From: Schistocerca nitens
Taxonomy: Eukaryota; Arthropoda; Insecta; Orthoptera; Acrididae
Reading direction: 5' to 3'
Assembly: GCF_023898315.1 (NCBI RefSeq)
Contig: NC_064616.1
Location: forward strand, 706,023,389-706,087,388
DNA: 64,000 nucleotides
Positions 1 to 12,375 of this stretch are shown here, in pieces. Position numbers and translations under genes: made by a program. The notes under the pieces are model-generated. The model was not told where the DNA came from and did no database searches. It worked only from the letters and a program-made list of their open reading frames with translations. How positions within the stretch are numbered: position 1 is the stretch's first letter; every line of letters starts with the position of its first letter.

Positions 1-1300
1 AAAGTGGGAACCTCGCTAGTTCACGACAGTCAGTTTTAGCCCTGATGACGACCATGGAGGTAGTGGTTGAAAGCTTGGAGTTTTATCCTGGATTGACGCG
101 GCATGTACACCGAGAGATTTTTATTCAAGTAAAATATCCAATTGAAAAAATCTGTAATTACTGCTGAGACGATATATATGAAAGTTTTGGGTATTAACAA
201 CATTCCAAAATACTCTTCTCATTGTGTGCTACCATTTACTAAAACCCATTTCCATATCTAGAAAAATTTACAAAATATGAGGGATGTTATGAACAATTCA
301 CTATAGTCATACCACTGTGTATGTGTGTGGGCACTGTGCGTGTGGGCAGAAGTGAGAGTGATACATAAAATCCATTTTCTTAAGATTGGAGACAGATATA
401 GACTTCCTCCCAAACTACAAACTCATAGTGATTCCTGATTTTAATTGCAAACTATTCAAATTTTGTATGGAGACATAGATAATCCCTAAATGTCCCAATA
501 ACTATGATCTTTAATGAAAAGATAGGCAATTCATCTTGAAGCTGATATATGACTGTAAATAACAGAAAAATCAAAATTTTTGATCCCGTAGTTTCCGTAG
601 TATCGTTTGATATGCATGCCCCTTCGTTCTACCAGAGTGGAGCACTGATGTGGGCAAACAATCTAAGTGTGAAGGGGACCACTCCACACCCAAGTTGAGA
701 CTGAGGCACCTAGATGTGTGCCTCTGCTTGTGTGTGGGACAAGCACAGTACATGGCGACTAGCCCCAAGGCAAAAAGTCTTGTGCACTATGCCCAGAGCA
801 GCAGAAGCTGCAGTGGCACATATCCTCCATTGGCTGCAGCCATCTGTTATTACAGCAGCAGATGTATGTTGCCACTAGTGCTACCTCCTATATTTGGCTG
901 CTCTCCCAGCCAACCAGAAGACAAGCTGCACTAAGTTCTGCATGGCAGGCAATCAAATTTCCAGAGAGAGTGAGTTGGAAGGGAGAGAATGATAGTGTAG
1001 TCAAGGTGTAATTGGTGTTCATAGCTCAAGCAGTATCTGGTAATGGTCTGCTGTGAGTCCTTTAATGTAAAAAATGTAAAATGAAGTTTTCCCCCAACAA
1101 ACTAACTAATATTTTTAGAAATATAGTTTTCATTCACCTCTCCTTGAAATCAAATTTTCTCTAAAAATGTTGGCAACCCTAGTCATAATGCATGTAAAAG
1201 CTGAGAAATATATAAGTGAAATCACTCAAACCCAGACAGCGACTGAATGAAAACAACATTGTTCATATGACAGATGTAACTGTCAGAGACTTATTTGTGT
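1..1300. other. No supported feature
   Basis: AT-rich sequence with only short frames. I see no domain, tRNA, terminal repeat or splice-bounded exon. The frames near 570-930 overlap on both strands and look like chance. Confidence 0.5.
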
Positions 1301-1914
1301 CAGTACATGTTCAAATTAATTGAAAAACCTCTCAGACCTGGAGAGTGAGTGAAAGCCATTCATATAGATGACATGGCTGCAGAGATTCAGTTGTTCCACT
1401 CAACTGAAAAAAAAAAAAAAAAATCGATTGGCTAAACCAGTTGTTAAAACAAATCAGTTTTCCCATCACTATCCCTCTCTTGGCCACCTCTCTTGTGGCT
1501 CTCACATGTGGACCACTCACAGCAGGTCCTCTCCATGGTGACACAGCCACCACAGTCTCATCAAGCCCACTTGATATTGTCCCGGGCACTACCATCACCA
1601 CAGTTGCCTCTTCCACAACCTGCATCCAGTCAGCTGTCCTTGTGGGCACTGCCAGCCCCATTATGTTCTTCCAGGCCTGGGTTGTGTTTCCATACCACTA
1701 CCTTGTCCTCTGCCCATGCCTTTCCTGCTGCTGCCTCCGGCAGATTGTTTCCATCTGTGTGCAGACTCCTTGTACTTCATTTGATGGGACTGTTCTCATT
1801 CTTCAGTTCCTGATTATCTCGTTTCATTTCACTATGGTGGCTGCCTGGAGCCTCCTTCCCTGGCTGCCATATTTCTCTGAGATCGTTGCACCATCTCCTT
1901 CAAGGGGGAAGGGG
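1300..1914 (+). mobile_element. Possible 3' coding end of a Gypsy-like element
   Basis: Proline/serine/alanine-rich coding-like sequence lies directly upstream of a purine-rich tract (1901-1914) and a sequence with LTR ends. This is the position of the C-terminal pol tail in Ty3/Gypsy elements. A 309-codon frame starting at 1441 runs through the LTR boundary, so it is not an independent gene. No integrase or reverse transcriptase motif is visible, so the assignment rests on context. A fossil, probably incomplete. Confidence 0.3.
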
Positions 1915-2632
1915 TGTAGTATACGAAGGGTTGAGCACCTGCATATTCGACCATCACATTCAAAGAAATGCTTTACAGGTCAGGCACGGCTACTGCATTA
2001 CCTGAGACAGCCATTTACCAACACATTCACTGAAATATTTACTGCCAAGCCTCCTGTGGCTGCCACAGTGTTTGGGGGTACAGGCTGCTCCACTACGCCA
2101 CGTGGAGATCACGATAAACGGTGCTGCTGTCACGGGAGACCTACTCACATCTGCACAGTCACATTTTCATGTGATACTGTGCCTGTGTTCCTCCATCCAA
2201 GTACCTATGTCATTACCAAGCCCCTTGATGGCCAGTTTAGCTCTGGCCTCCAGATGGATCACCAGCCATACTGTGAGACTACGCTAAGGACCTTGCTGCC
2301 TGGCGCTTATGCAAGCCAGCCAACAGTGCTGCCTTGCAACTTCACCAGGCTCCCAGTCAATGCCAGGTGACCACTGTTCCAGAAGACACAGTTCCTCAGC
2401 TCATCACCACTTCCAACAGTCGGAGATGTCACCCCTGTGGACACCAGTTATGCATCATCACAGAAGGTCATTTCCATTGTATTCTTGTCATCACGGAAGG
2501 AGATTTTCATTTTATTCATGTGTAGACTTTGTTCTCGAATTGTACTGAACTGAGCTGATGTTCAATAAACAATGTTACTTCAAGGATGCCAACCAATCAC
2601 AACCTTCATATGCCACTCAGCAGGACACTACA
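1915..2632 (+). repeat. Candidate LTR (718 bp)
   Basis: Begins TGTAGT immediately after a purine-rich tract (CAAGGGGGAAGGGG, 1901-1914) and ends ACTACA, its perfect inverse. An AATAAA signal lies near 2564 in the last 70 bases. These are the usual parts of an LTR: polypurine tract, TG...CA ends and poly(A) signal. No partner LTR is visible upstream, so it may belong to an element whose 5' part lies outside the window or is lost. Family not assigned; Gypsy is the likeliest. Confidence 0.5.
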
Positions 2633-3716
2633 CTGCATACCTACCAGGTTCAATAAGTTCCAGGACTACTGCAAAGTAAAATACAAAACGAGGTTGAAAA
2701 AATTACTAACATATTAGTTTTCATCATACACCCTCCACATGTCCCATACTTGCAGGTACCCCAAAAATTAGTGGTGAGCTGATTCTCAGACTGGTGGAAG
2801 AAAAGCATGTACCACCGCAACATTAGGACTAGTCAGCAGCAACATTAATAGTAGCCAGAGTTTAAACTTTGTGCTTAGTTCAGTATTTTTAATGCCCCTG
2901 TTTGGAACCTGCCTGGATAGCTGTGAATGTTAAAGCACCACTTCTGGGATGGAGATGTGTGCCAGGTCCATGTTGAATCTGCCTGGTTGATTAATGATGA
3001 GGGTTGTTATGACGACCAGTGTGCATGTGTTTTTTTGGTGGTTTCACACATCTGACTAGATCAGTACCAGTATGGTACCCAAGTCCCACCTCAGTTATAT
3101 GATCTCCAAACATTTGAAAACTTTTGCTCACTTTCACATGAATAGCACTACATGCAGACAGTTGCAGTACATATATCCCATCTCTAGGGGTACCAGCAGA
3201 AAGGGCATGCATCCACCCCTTAAATTAACTGTGCCAAATCCGTTCATAACCACACCGACCCTGAACTGATGCAGCATAAATACAAAAGAAGCAAGCAGCA
3301 CTTTGTAATTTCTTTGCTTGTTTTTCTTTGTTTACAAGACTTAGGGTCATGCATTGCTGACTTTGTAACATCAGTGTATAGTAATATCAGTGATCCTGAA
3401 GGAATGGAGACAGCAGCATTAAAGGTGCTGCATGATCAGTGACTGTAATGACATGGGGCATGCCACAGGGCATTCTTAATCCTGATAAAACAGAGATCAG
3501 ACTCCTTTCTACACCAACCTACATTGTGCCTGCCTCCACTGCAATTCTTATAATGGACATTCCTTGTATTATGAATGCTTGCATGATGATTCTGGTCTAC
3601 TGCTACATAACAGTGATTGTAGAATAAACTGCACCATGGATAATACATTAGAGATGAGGCTATTTGAATTCAATATGTGCCTCCCTATGAATACAGTGTT
3701 AGTAAAGATGGTAGAA
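2633..3716. other. No supported feature
   Basis: No coding region, RNA gene or repeat structure I can support. Confidence 0.5.
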
Positions 3717-3730
3717 CAGCTAGCAGAAAC

Positions 3731-3913
3731 TTCCTGGCAAATTAAAACTGCTGTGGGTACCGGGCGTGAGTCGTGCTTCGGTAGCTCAGTTGGTAGAGCA
3801 CTTGCCCGTGAAAGGCAAAGGTCCCGAGTTCGAGTCTCGGTCGGGCACACAGTTTTAATCTGCCAGGAAGTTTCATATCAGCGCACACTCCTCTGCAGAG
3901 TGAAAATCTCATT
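3731..3913 (+). mobile_element. tRNA-containing SINE with perfect 14-bp target duplication
   Basis: The 183-bp element is flanked by identical 14-bp direct repeats CAGCTAGCAGAAAC at 3717-3730 and 3914-3927. Unlike classical SINEs, the tRNA-like part is central. It is flanked by arms that are inverted relative to each other: TTCCTGGCAAATTAAAACTG at 3731-3750 and CAGTTTTAATCTGCCAGGAA at about 3850-3869. Target duplications of this length point to LINE-machinery retroposition. The intact flanks suggest a fairly young insertion. Confidence 0.85.
3773..3848 (+). pseudogene. tRNA-like core of the SINE
   Basis: A 76-nt cloverleaf can be drawn: D arm GCTC/GAGC, a 5-bp anticodon stem TTGCC/GGCAA and a T arm CCGAG/CTCGG closing TTCGAGT. 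The acceptor stem is GTGCTTC against CGGGCAC, with two G-T wobbles and one mismatch. The anticodon loop CGTGAAA would read TGA, but it lacks the universal T33. That, and the SINE boundaries, argue against a working tRNA gene. The A and B boxes are the family's internal pol III promoter. Confidence 0.7.
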
Positions 3914-3927
3914 CAGCTAGCAGAAAC

Positions 3928-5929
3928 ATTCTCAATAGCTAATTGAATAGTAGCAGCTCTTACTCAGTCTACTTTTACAACAACAACAGTAGGCCACATC
4001 GTTAAGTGAGCAGCCCACAAGCCATTTCTGGGTTTCTGCCCATTGTGTTTGCACCCTCCAATGTGGCCAAGTTAGATAGGGACTCATATGCCTGGTGGCT
4101 TCAGTAGAACTTTCAGACATTCCAGGTATCAGATCCACTGCTTGAAAAGTCTTTCTTCTTGACACTGTCTAATCTTGAGATTTGCTGCATCTTCCACAAA
4201 TGAATTCCCAAAGCAGAACCAGTGGACTTGTCATTTCAGGAAATGTGTGACTTACTCAGCAACCATTTTTGTAACCATATGAATGTTATAGTGCCCTGAC
4301 CAAATGCCCACCAACTTTACAAATGAGAAGGATAATCATAGCACTTGTAAACTGCCAGTTTTTGTGGCATTAGCCATAAACATGAATTCGATTGTGGGAT
4401 GTGTGAAACAACTTAGAAACAGCTTATAAAGACTTTCTGATCTGTGATACTGTCTTAGGCTATGCCCTTGACAAGAAAATTTGGCAGGAAACATTACAAT
4501 AGCTGCCTAGAGGAAGTGCTGCACATATCTCAGACTTTTGATGTGGCATAGGCCAGGAAAGAGTTGTATCACACGAACATACCATCCTCAAGAACTGGCC
4601 CTCTCTTTCCTCTGCAGATGATTCTGAACAAACATGAAGTAAGGCAGCAGTCAGTCAGCGTTCTGTACAGTGCAAGAAGGAAAAGCCAAAATGTTGTTAA
4701 AAATCAAAATATGGAAACTCCAGGTTTGAATATCAGCAGCAAGGATGACACATTAACTTGCAGATAGCCTTCTGGTCTGATGTGCCAAAATATTGTTAGT
4801 TAGCTCTGCATTCCATACATATAGCCATGAGAAATAATATGATGTGGAAGATTTCAGTTGAACAAAAGAGTAGAGGAACAATTAAAAAATATCTAGCCAT
4901 TTACATGATTATCATTGACTGTTTATTTCCACTCAAGAAGTCTTCTGTGGTACAGGAAGTGCTATAATGGAGAAACAACTATCTTCACTTGGAAACATTT
5001 TTGCTCACCAACATACATATTATTTCCATGGGCAGATTATCAAAGAGTTTTGTAGCTATGTTTCAGTCATTTCTGTGCTACAGCTAGGTTTAGCAGGAGG
5101 AAGAGCAGACAATTTTTTCTTCTGGTATTGTATTTGTCAATATCTCTATTATTTTTAAACTGTGAGACCTTTTTACAGTAAATTTCACCAGTGAATAAAG
5201 GTACTGTGAGGTTGTGGTTGATAATACCAGTAGCTTAGAGATACCCTTGCAAGTTGCACATGTTTCAATACATACATAATTTTGATACATAATATCCATT
5301 GAGCAATGAATACTATTTGCCTAAGTGAGGAGTTACCTGAGAATATTATCCCAGAGGACTTAAATGAATGAAATTATGCAAAATATGTTACCTTACTGTG
5401 GGTGGAGTTGTGTGCAGTGCACAATGATATGGACAAGTAGATTGGAAGGGGTTGGTAGAACAGACTCCCAGCTATGAGAAACTCTTTCCCAACCCTGCCT
5501 TCCAATCCTTACTGCCTTTTTCCCCTCACTCACTCAACCCCACACACCCATACACATTAAAAAAAAAAAAAAAAACTCAGTTTAAATGCAATATACTCCT
5601 GGCACAAAACTGGACTGAAAACTTTTCTTTTTCCTACACATTCGGGATAACAATATAGAACTTGATGGTGATATAGGTGCTGTTGCTACTTTTATCAATT
5701 TGCACACTTTCCAGTAGTCAGGAGCCCCATTCTTATTGGCCACAGCACGTGGACTCATGTCTTTCAGCAGGCAAAAGATTCCAGTAAAACGTAAGTGTTC
5801 CTCAAAATTCTATTAATAAACAGTCCACAAATGATAGGCTTATAGTAGTCAATTTACTGGATGTGAAAAACATCTTTGTGTTCGAGGCCTAAAGGTATTT
5901 GGTTTCTCAATACAAGACACAGTAAATAT
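3928..5929. other. No supported feature
   Basis: AT-rich, short frames only. An A-tract of about 17 bases near 5559-5575 could be an old retroposon tail, but nothing upstream of it is recognisable. Confidence 0.5.
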
Positions 5930-6054
5930 AATGCCTGATACAATTCATTTCACTGAAATAAAGGGTCTTTGCCAAGATTTTCCACTTCTTTTCGAGCCCA
6001 GGCTGGAATGCATGACTAAATTTCACATGCCTATTAGACTATCAATTACCACCA

Positions 6055-6311
6055 ACAAAGGTGGCACAGTGATAGGACACTGGACTTGTTTTCAGCCAGA
6101 CGATAGTTCAAATCCCCACCTAGCAATTGAAATTTACGTTTTCCATGATTTGTATTTGTATGTGAATCAGTTATGGGAAATGCTAGAATAGTTCTTTTTG
6201 AAGTGCTTGGACAATTTCTTTCTCCATGTTTACCCAATCCAAGATTATGCTCCATCTCTAATGATCTTGTTGTAAATTGGTGTCAAACACTAGTCTTCCT
6301 TCCTTTCCTTC
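6055..6311 (+). mobile_element. Old tRNA-headed SINE inside the Gypsy relic
   Basis: The head GGTGGCACAGTG...GGACACTGGACT and a degraded B box matching GTTCAAATCC correspond to the SINE family also present at 22144-22376 and 47016-47093. Its 3' part keeps a TGCTCCATCTCTAATGA-type sequence. It is much more diverged than the other two copies. No target duplication found; borders approximate. Confidence 0.6.
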
Positions 6312-6461
6312 CAGCAACTACACAAAAAATGTGTAGGACTCACCAAGTTCCATTCACTCTCACAGAATCACTAAAACAAGAATTTGACAGATTACAAGTG
6401 ACTGGAGTTATCAAATACATTTCCACTACTGACTGAGTCATATCCATAGTAGCCACTGTGC

Positions 6462-8504
6462 TGTTATGTGACACATTTATCACCAGCTGCAATTACAACA
6501 GACTTTTTTGTTTGATTCAAAACTGGCAGGTTTTGATTGAGCCCCATGAAGACGATCCTTAATTTTGAGCCTGTTGGTGTCCTTTACACCGAAGCTGAGG
6601 AGGTTCGGTGGAGCAGCATGTTAGCCAGTGTTGTGTTGACATCTGAGTGGGAAGGTTGCCTAATTGAGAAGGAACACTGTTTGGCAAGTGGCAAGAATGT
6701 GAAAAAATCAAGAGTGCCATTGTACTGCAATGGAAGAGGGGGTGTGTGTCACTGCCAATCTGCTGTATTGGTACTTGCAATGTGACTTTTATCATCAGTT
6801 GTTCTGGAATTCATATATAGTGCAGTGCACTATGGATGTCTTAGACCAAGACATTGTCAATGAAAGCTTGGTGCGCTTGTTTTAGAATAAAGTAATTATG
6901 AGGAGGAAATGTGTGCAACAGAGGCAGTGCACTCAACAACTCCATGAATTAAATTGGTATGTTCTGTTTTGCTCATTACCTATGTGCTTGCTGATTGTAA
7001 CACTATGGATTTGTCTGTCCTCTCTTGTCAAGTGTTTGAACTTTGTAAGAAGATTACACTACTTTGGGACTAGGCTCTGGGCAGTGATGTTTCATGACAT
7101 ATAACCTGGTTTGAGTTATATGAGATGATGAGTTGTGTTTAACTCTCTTCTGCCCAAACTATGAAAAAGTGTACCAAAGGATTTAATACTTCAGGATAAT
7201 TTTATCAATGCAATGAAAATAGTGCGTAGTGCATTGTAATACACAGATATGGATATATTTGTTTTAATTTATGTACAAAACACAAGTAAAACTTTGCATC
7301 CCATAAGGCTCAATTTACATTAACTAAAACAATACAAATCCAGGTCATAAACATCAAAACCCTCACAATTATTTCCTTTCATATCTGCAGGACCCAAACT
7401 TTCTTACAATTAAATGAACAACACAGTGCATATGACAGACTGTCATTGTTTTCTATCTTCTGTGGACAGATTTATTGAACTATCACAGCCATAATTTCCT
7501 GTGCTCCGGAAGAGGTACACAATTGCCCAGACAGGACACCAGTGCATGAATTCTACTCCTTGCTGTTATGTAATTCTAGAAAGTCAAGGGACTTTCAAGT
7601 CCTGTCAGGCCAGAAAGGGTTAAGGAACTCTGGCCATGCATTTGGATATTAGCATTTGTCTTGACTTGTCATGGTAGTCCTGGATTTGGTTCCCAATTGA
7701 CTGTATTTCCTTGTGCATGTATTTGGTCAGAACAAAGCTTGCAAGTGGGCACCATGCCAGATTAATTATAGTCCCTCACAGATTATGACATTTTTGTTTA
7801 AGGTTATTATAGGGTAAGTTGTATATTTCATGTCCAGGAGATGTAGGATGTTGTTTTGTACCTACAATTGTGTATTAGATACTGTTGCCTTAGGATTTTT
7901 AAATTTAAATTGTGCTGGACACACTAAAGTTTTTTCTTAAATTATCATTTCGAACTTGCTGACTAGTATGCCTGTTGTAAGTTCTTACCACTGAGCACTG
8001 AGTTTTGCTTTTACTGATACACAAGTAATGTAATTTTAATGTTTGTTTAGTATCTTAAATGTACCAGCAAATTATGATGTTATGTTTTTCTTAGAAATTT
8101 CATTTGTGAATTCTTCACAGGATGTTATGAACCGGCATAAGTACTGTAATTATTTCTCTTGCCAAAAGAGATACTATATTTAAGTTTGATCGTGAAGAAG
8201 CACCATATGTAAGTCATGGGTAGTGAGCTGTGGATGAAGATAGGTATCTGTATGTATGAGAAACAACAGTATTATCAAGGAGTCTATGCAACTATTGTCA
8301 TTATCCCGAGATAACATAATTGCTAATTGTATTAATGAAAACTGCTGAAGCAGGCAGTGTAATCTATGCATCAGTATTTTGTTGTAGCATGAAATTTTCA
8401 GATATTAGTTTGTGGAATTTGTAATATTAAGATAATAAATGCTAACAGGTCATTCTGCACATTAATCACTTGGTGTATCACTCTCATTTCTTACTAGTGT
8501 AACA
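6462..8504. mobile_element. Unidentified ~2-kb insertion splitting the Gypsy relic
   Basis: RT-like sequence stops near 6460 and resumes near 8505. The interval has only short frames. It begins TGTTA and ends TAACA, which would suit a solo LTR or other TG...CA element, but I find no target duplication. Origin unknown. Confidence 0.35.
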
Positions 8505-9213
8505 TCGGAGAGAAACCTAATGGATCCTGAAGAATTTGTGGAGATTTCCAAAATATAATTAATGCCTCAGCAATATTACACACATGCTCCATTCCATGCA
8601 TGGATAAACTTTTAGCTAAATTATTAGGTGACAAAGTTTTTTCTAAAATTAACCTCAAGGATGGATGCATACAACTTCCCTTAGAGGAGGCATTATGGAG
8701 AACTGCTCTAATATATATGCCTTTTAAAACCTATTGTATATAGCTTATCTCTTGGAATGTCAAGTGCTCTGGAAGTATTCCAAAAGTTTCTGGAACAACG
8801 AAAACAACATGTATATCATCCGTTGTTCTTTGTTCTCTCAGGATATGTAGAGTGGCCTTGGGGGCGAAAATCAATTGTGATATTTAAAATAAAAGTAAAA
8901 CTGCTGCCTGTACTGTAATTTTATTTCTAATATACATCATTGCATGAACTGTCTCAATGGTGTTACTGTGAAAGGAAGTGACCATAAGGTCATTTGGATA
9001 ATGTCATGAAGTTCTTTGCTAAACTTGATGTGATAAGCTTAGAATGTAACTTAAAGAAATGAGTTTGTTTCAAGAACAGATAGAATATCATGTTTATGTG
9101 CTTAATGTGATAGATATTTAACCTATAAAGCTCACAGGTAAGCAATGAAAGTTTTATCAGTCCCACAAAACTTAACATAACTGTAGGTCTTGTTGTGCTA
9201 GATGAGCTACTAT

Positions 9214-9985
9214 ACTCTACATCTACATCCATACTCCGCAAGCCACCTGATGGTGTGTGGCGGAGGGTACCTTGAGTACCTCTATCGGTTCTCCCTTCTA
9301 TTCCAGTCTCGTATTATTCATGGAAAGAAGGATTGTCGGTATGCCTCTGTGTGGGCTCTAATCTCTCTGATTTAATCCTCATGGTCTCTTCGCGAGATAT
9401 ACGTAGGAGGGAGCAATATACTGCTTGACTCCTCGATGAAGGTATGTTCTTGAAACTTCAACAAAAGCCCGTACTTAGCTACTGAGCGCCTCTCCTGCAG
9501 AGTCTTCCACTGGAGTTTATTTATCATCTCCGTAACGCTTTCGTGATTACTAAATGATCCTGTAACAAAGTGCGCTGCTCTCCATTGGATCTTCTCTATC
9601 TCTTCTATCAACCCTGTCTGGTACGGATCCCACACTGCTGAGCAGTATTCAAGCAGTGCGCGACCAAGCATACTGTAACCTACTTCCTTTTTTTTCGGAT
9701 TGCATTTCCTTAGGATTCTTCTGATGAATCTGTCTGGCATCTGCTTTACTGACAATCAACTTTATATGATCATTCCATTTTAAATCACTCGTAATGCATA
9801 CTCCCAGATAATTTATGGAATTAACTGCTTCCAGTTGCTGACCTGCTATATTGTAGCTAAATGATAAAGGATCTTTCTTTCTGTGTATTCGCAGCACATT
9901 ACATTTGTCTACATTGAGATTCCCAATGCTGCACAAAGTAAGCACCCGTGGCTGGATCGAGAACAATTTCTTACATAAGTGACTT
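9214..9985 (-). mobile_element. 5'-truncated CR1/L2-like LINE, copy 1
   Basis: Frames on the minus strand at 9372-9755 and 9649-10071 carry the end of a LINE reverse transcriptase (NLNVDKCNVLRIHRKKDP, then NYLGV...LKWNDHI, LLEYCSAVWDPYQ and RAAHFV). This arrangement is typical of the CR1/L2 group. The 3' end, at about 9214, is a short GATGTA-type simple repeat in place of poly(A). The two frames overlap out of register, so at least one frameshift is present. The same family recurs at 31713-32605. The 5' edge is estimated from similarity to that copy. Confidence 0.75.
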
Positions 9986-10652
9986 ATCATTTGATGCACC
10001 CCACCTCTCCCTTTTCCATTATATATTTTTAATTTTGTCAGTTTTTGTAATAATTTTGATACACATTGCATACAAATCTTGCGCCTGGGTGCCCCACTCA
10101 GCTTAGCAACCCAAGTGGCTGCTACTAATTGTAGTATGTACAGTACAGAAAACTTGCAGTTGTGACCCTCTGGTGCACCTGTCAGCTAGGCAGCCCATTG
10201 GCGGCTTGTGTCACTTGCGCTTCAAACTTGCCCTAGATGCATCCATGAAGCTGTATTTGCCTTTCGTTGGTTGGCAGACTGAGAGGCAGTATTTAGATCC
10301 CTTTAAACAAAGTTATGCCCCACACTGGCTCTCATGCCACTCACATCAGGCGAACAGTTGGTGTTGCAATAGATGCATCCCTGTACAGGATAGGCACAGT
10401 ACTATAATACAAAAATGCAAACCGTAGTGAACATCATATTGCATGCACATTTAAACACTATTTTTACAGGTTAACTATTGAAAAAGAGACCTTAGTATCA
10501 TATGTAGGGTAAAGAAGTTCCACATATTTCACTATGGCATAAAATTTTACCTCATTATTGCCTATAAAGTATTAGTCACAATTTTTTATCCACATAACAG
10601 TATTACACAACAAACAGCAGACAGTTTACAGTGATGAAAATTATTCCATAGG
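9986..10652. other. No supported feature
   Basis: Nothing recognised. The 84-codon plus-strand frame at 10173-10427 has no visible domain. Confidence 0.5.
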
Positions 10653-10664
10653 TCTTACAATTAT

Positions 10665-10937
10665 TGTTTGCCTCTGTAGCTAAGTGGTCTGTATCTGTGA
10701 TTACTATGTGAAGGATCCAGAGTCATTTCCTGGTACTGCTAGGGATATTTCTTTGGTGAGAAGGCTGGAATGAGGTGCAATCAGCCCCATGGTGCGAGCT
10801 GACTAGCTGCTTGAATGAGAAGAAGCGACTCCAATGTGTAGGAAGTTGACAACACCAGAGGTGTGCTGAGCCCATATCCAACTGATGCCATTGGCAGAGG
10901 ATGAGTGGCCTGTCAGGGCCCAGTACACAGAAATAGT
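10665..10937 (+). mobile_element. Second tRNA-headed SINE family, old copy
   Basis: Starts with a tRNA-like head (CCTCTGTAGCTAAGTGGTC, then a decayed B box). It continues with the GGTACTGC...GGGATATTTC body and ends near the CCTGTCAGGGCCCAGTAC stretch. It is bounded by 12-bp direct repeats with one mismatch: TCTTACAATTAT at 10653-10664 and TCTTACAATCAT at 10938-10949. The body matches from memory an abundant locust SINE. Confidence 0.7.
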
Positions 10938-10949
10938 TCTTACAATCAT

Positions 10950-11335
10950 CATATATTTTATAGTCTAACTGTAGATGTTCTGTCAAAACTTTCAATGTGC
11001 CCAGACCTAGAATTTGTCATAAGAACTAGTATGTTACCAACTTGATAATGATCTTTGAATGATGGTGGAGGGTTTGTTATTATGGCTGAAGTTATTGCGT
11101 AATTTACAAAACAGGACCATATCTTAAAATATTAATTGCATTTGAGATGTAACTAGTAAGTAAGGAGAGTTATATAATGAGGTACTGATACTGGATTGGT
11201 ACGGGAATAGGTGATAATTTTTCAATAATTGTACTATATCATACCTACAATTACATGAATACTCAATACATCATATTTTTATTATTTTTAAGTCATTTTG
11301 TGTTCTTATTTTTTTACTTCCACATGTAATAAAAG
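10950..11335. other. No supported feature
   Basis: AT-rich, no structure seen. Confidence 0.5.
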
Positions 11336-11702
11336 ACCTTTTGATAGCTGCTTCTTCTCAGCAACTGCAGTGTAAGCCAACAAGCCAAAACATTATGACC
11401 ACTTGCTGAATAACTTGTTGATCCGTCTTTGGAATGCAGTACATCACACATTCTGCATATCATAGATTCAATAGTTTGTTGGTTGGTTTGTGGAGGTATG
11501 TTACACTGGATGTTCATGCACAAGTCATGTAATTTCCTTAAACAGTGGTCTGCTGATTTGTGTATGCAGTGATGGCACCTAATAGCAACCCAAATGAGTT
11601 CCATTGGATTCACATCAAGAGAATTTCATGGCCAAGACATGAATGTGAGTACACAATCATGCTCCTCAGACCACTGTAGCACATTTCTGGCTTTGAGGCA
11701 GG
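11336..11702 (-). mobile_element. Tc1/mariner transposase remnant
   Basis: The minus strand encodes a decayed C-terminal transposase region. It contains a WSEEHD...LTFMSWP segment followed by NPMELIWVAIR, equivalent to the SPDLNPxELxW motif around the third catalytic acid of IS630/Tc1/mariner transposases. The end near 11360-11400 (AAGCCAAAACATTATGACCAC on the plus strand) resembles the terminus of that family. Only the C-terminal part is present, with frame changes. It directly abuts the LINE fragment at 11705. Confidence 0.65.
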
Positions 11703-11704
11703 GG

Positions 11705-12375
11705 ACAAAATAGCAAAACTCCTTTACTACTTTAAGTGTCTCATTTCCTAATTTAATACCCTCAACATCAACCGACTTAATTCGACTACATTCCATTATC
11801 CTCGTTTTGCTTTTATTGATGTTCATCTTATATCCTCCTTTCAAGACACTATCCATTCCGTTCAACTACTCTTCCAAGTCCTTTGCTGTCTCTGACAGAA
11901 TTAAAATGTCATCGGCAAACCTCGAAGTTTTTATTTCTTCTCCATGGATTTTAATACCTACTCCGAATTTTTCTTTTGTTTCCTTCACTGCTTGCTCAAT
12001 ATACAGATTGAATAACATCAGGGAGAGGCTACAACCCTGTCTCACTCCCTTCCCAACCACTGCTTCCCTTTCATGCCCCTCAACTCTTATAACTGCCATT
12101 TGGTTTCTATACAAATTGTGAATAGCCTTTCGCTCCCTATATTTTACCCCTGCCACCTTCAGAATTTGAAAGAGAGTATTCCAGTCACATTGTCAAAAAC
12201 TTTCTCTAAGTCTACAAATGCTAGAAATGTAGGTTTGCCTTTCCTTAATCTGTTTTCTAAGATAAGCCGTAGGGTCAGTATTGCCTCACATGTTCCAATA
12301 TTTCTACGGAATCCAAACTGATCTTCCCCAAGGTCGGCTTCTACTAGATTGGTGATATGTGTCATGCAATTTAAG
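11705..12375 (-). mobile_element. Non-LTR retrotransposon RT fragment (clade uncertain)
   Basis: Three minus-strand frames (12159-12365, 11866-12156, 11626-11865) follow the RT order: EDQFGFRRNIGT...FVDLEKVFDNV, then GVRQGCSLS...LFNLYIE, the catalytic FADD box (SRFADDILILSET), and NINKSKTRIME. The frame changes between them show a dead copy. Both ends are truncated; neither endonuclease nor 3' tail is present. The motif style fits the RTE/L1-like group, but I would not name a clade. Confidence 0.75.

Larger units (their letters stand above)
5930..9185 (+). mobile_element. Old Gypsy pol relic, interrupted by other elements
   Basis: Two stretches resemble Ty3/Gypsy reverse transcriptase. About 5930-6460 carries the region just upstream of the RT core. 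About 8505-9185 carries the RT core itself (similarity to the R-C-D-F, FSKIDL and LPFG neighbourhoods). A SINE lies inside the first stretch and about 2 kb of unrelated sequence separates the two, so they are plausibly one ancient insertion. No LTRs recognised. Heavily decayed with many breaks; an old fossil. Confidence 0.6.

Noticed and set aside
1441-2370. 309-codon plus-strand open frame
   Set aside because: It crosses a likely LTR boundary at 1915, is low in complexity and has no domain.
3773-3848. Functional tRNA gene
   Set aside because: The anticodon loop lacks T33, the acceptor stem has a mismatch, and it lies inside a SINE with target duplications.
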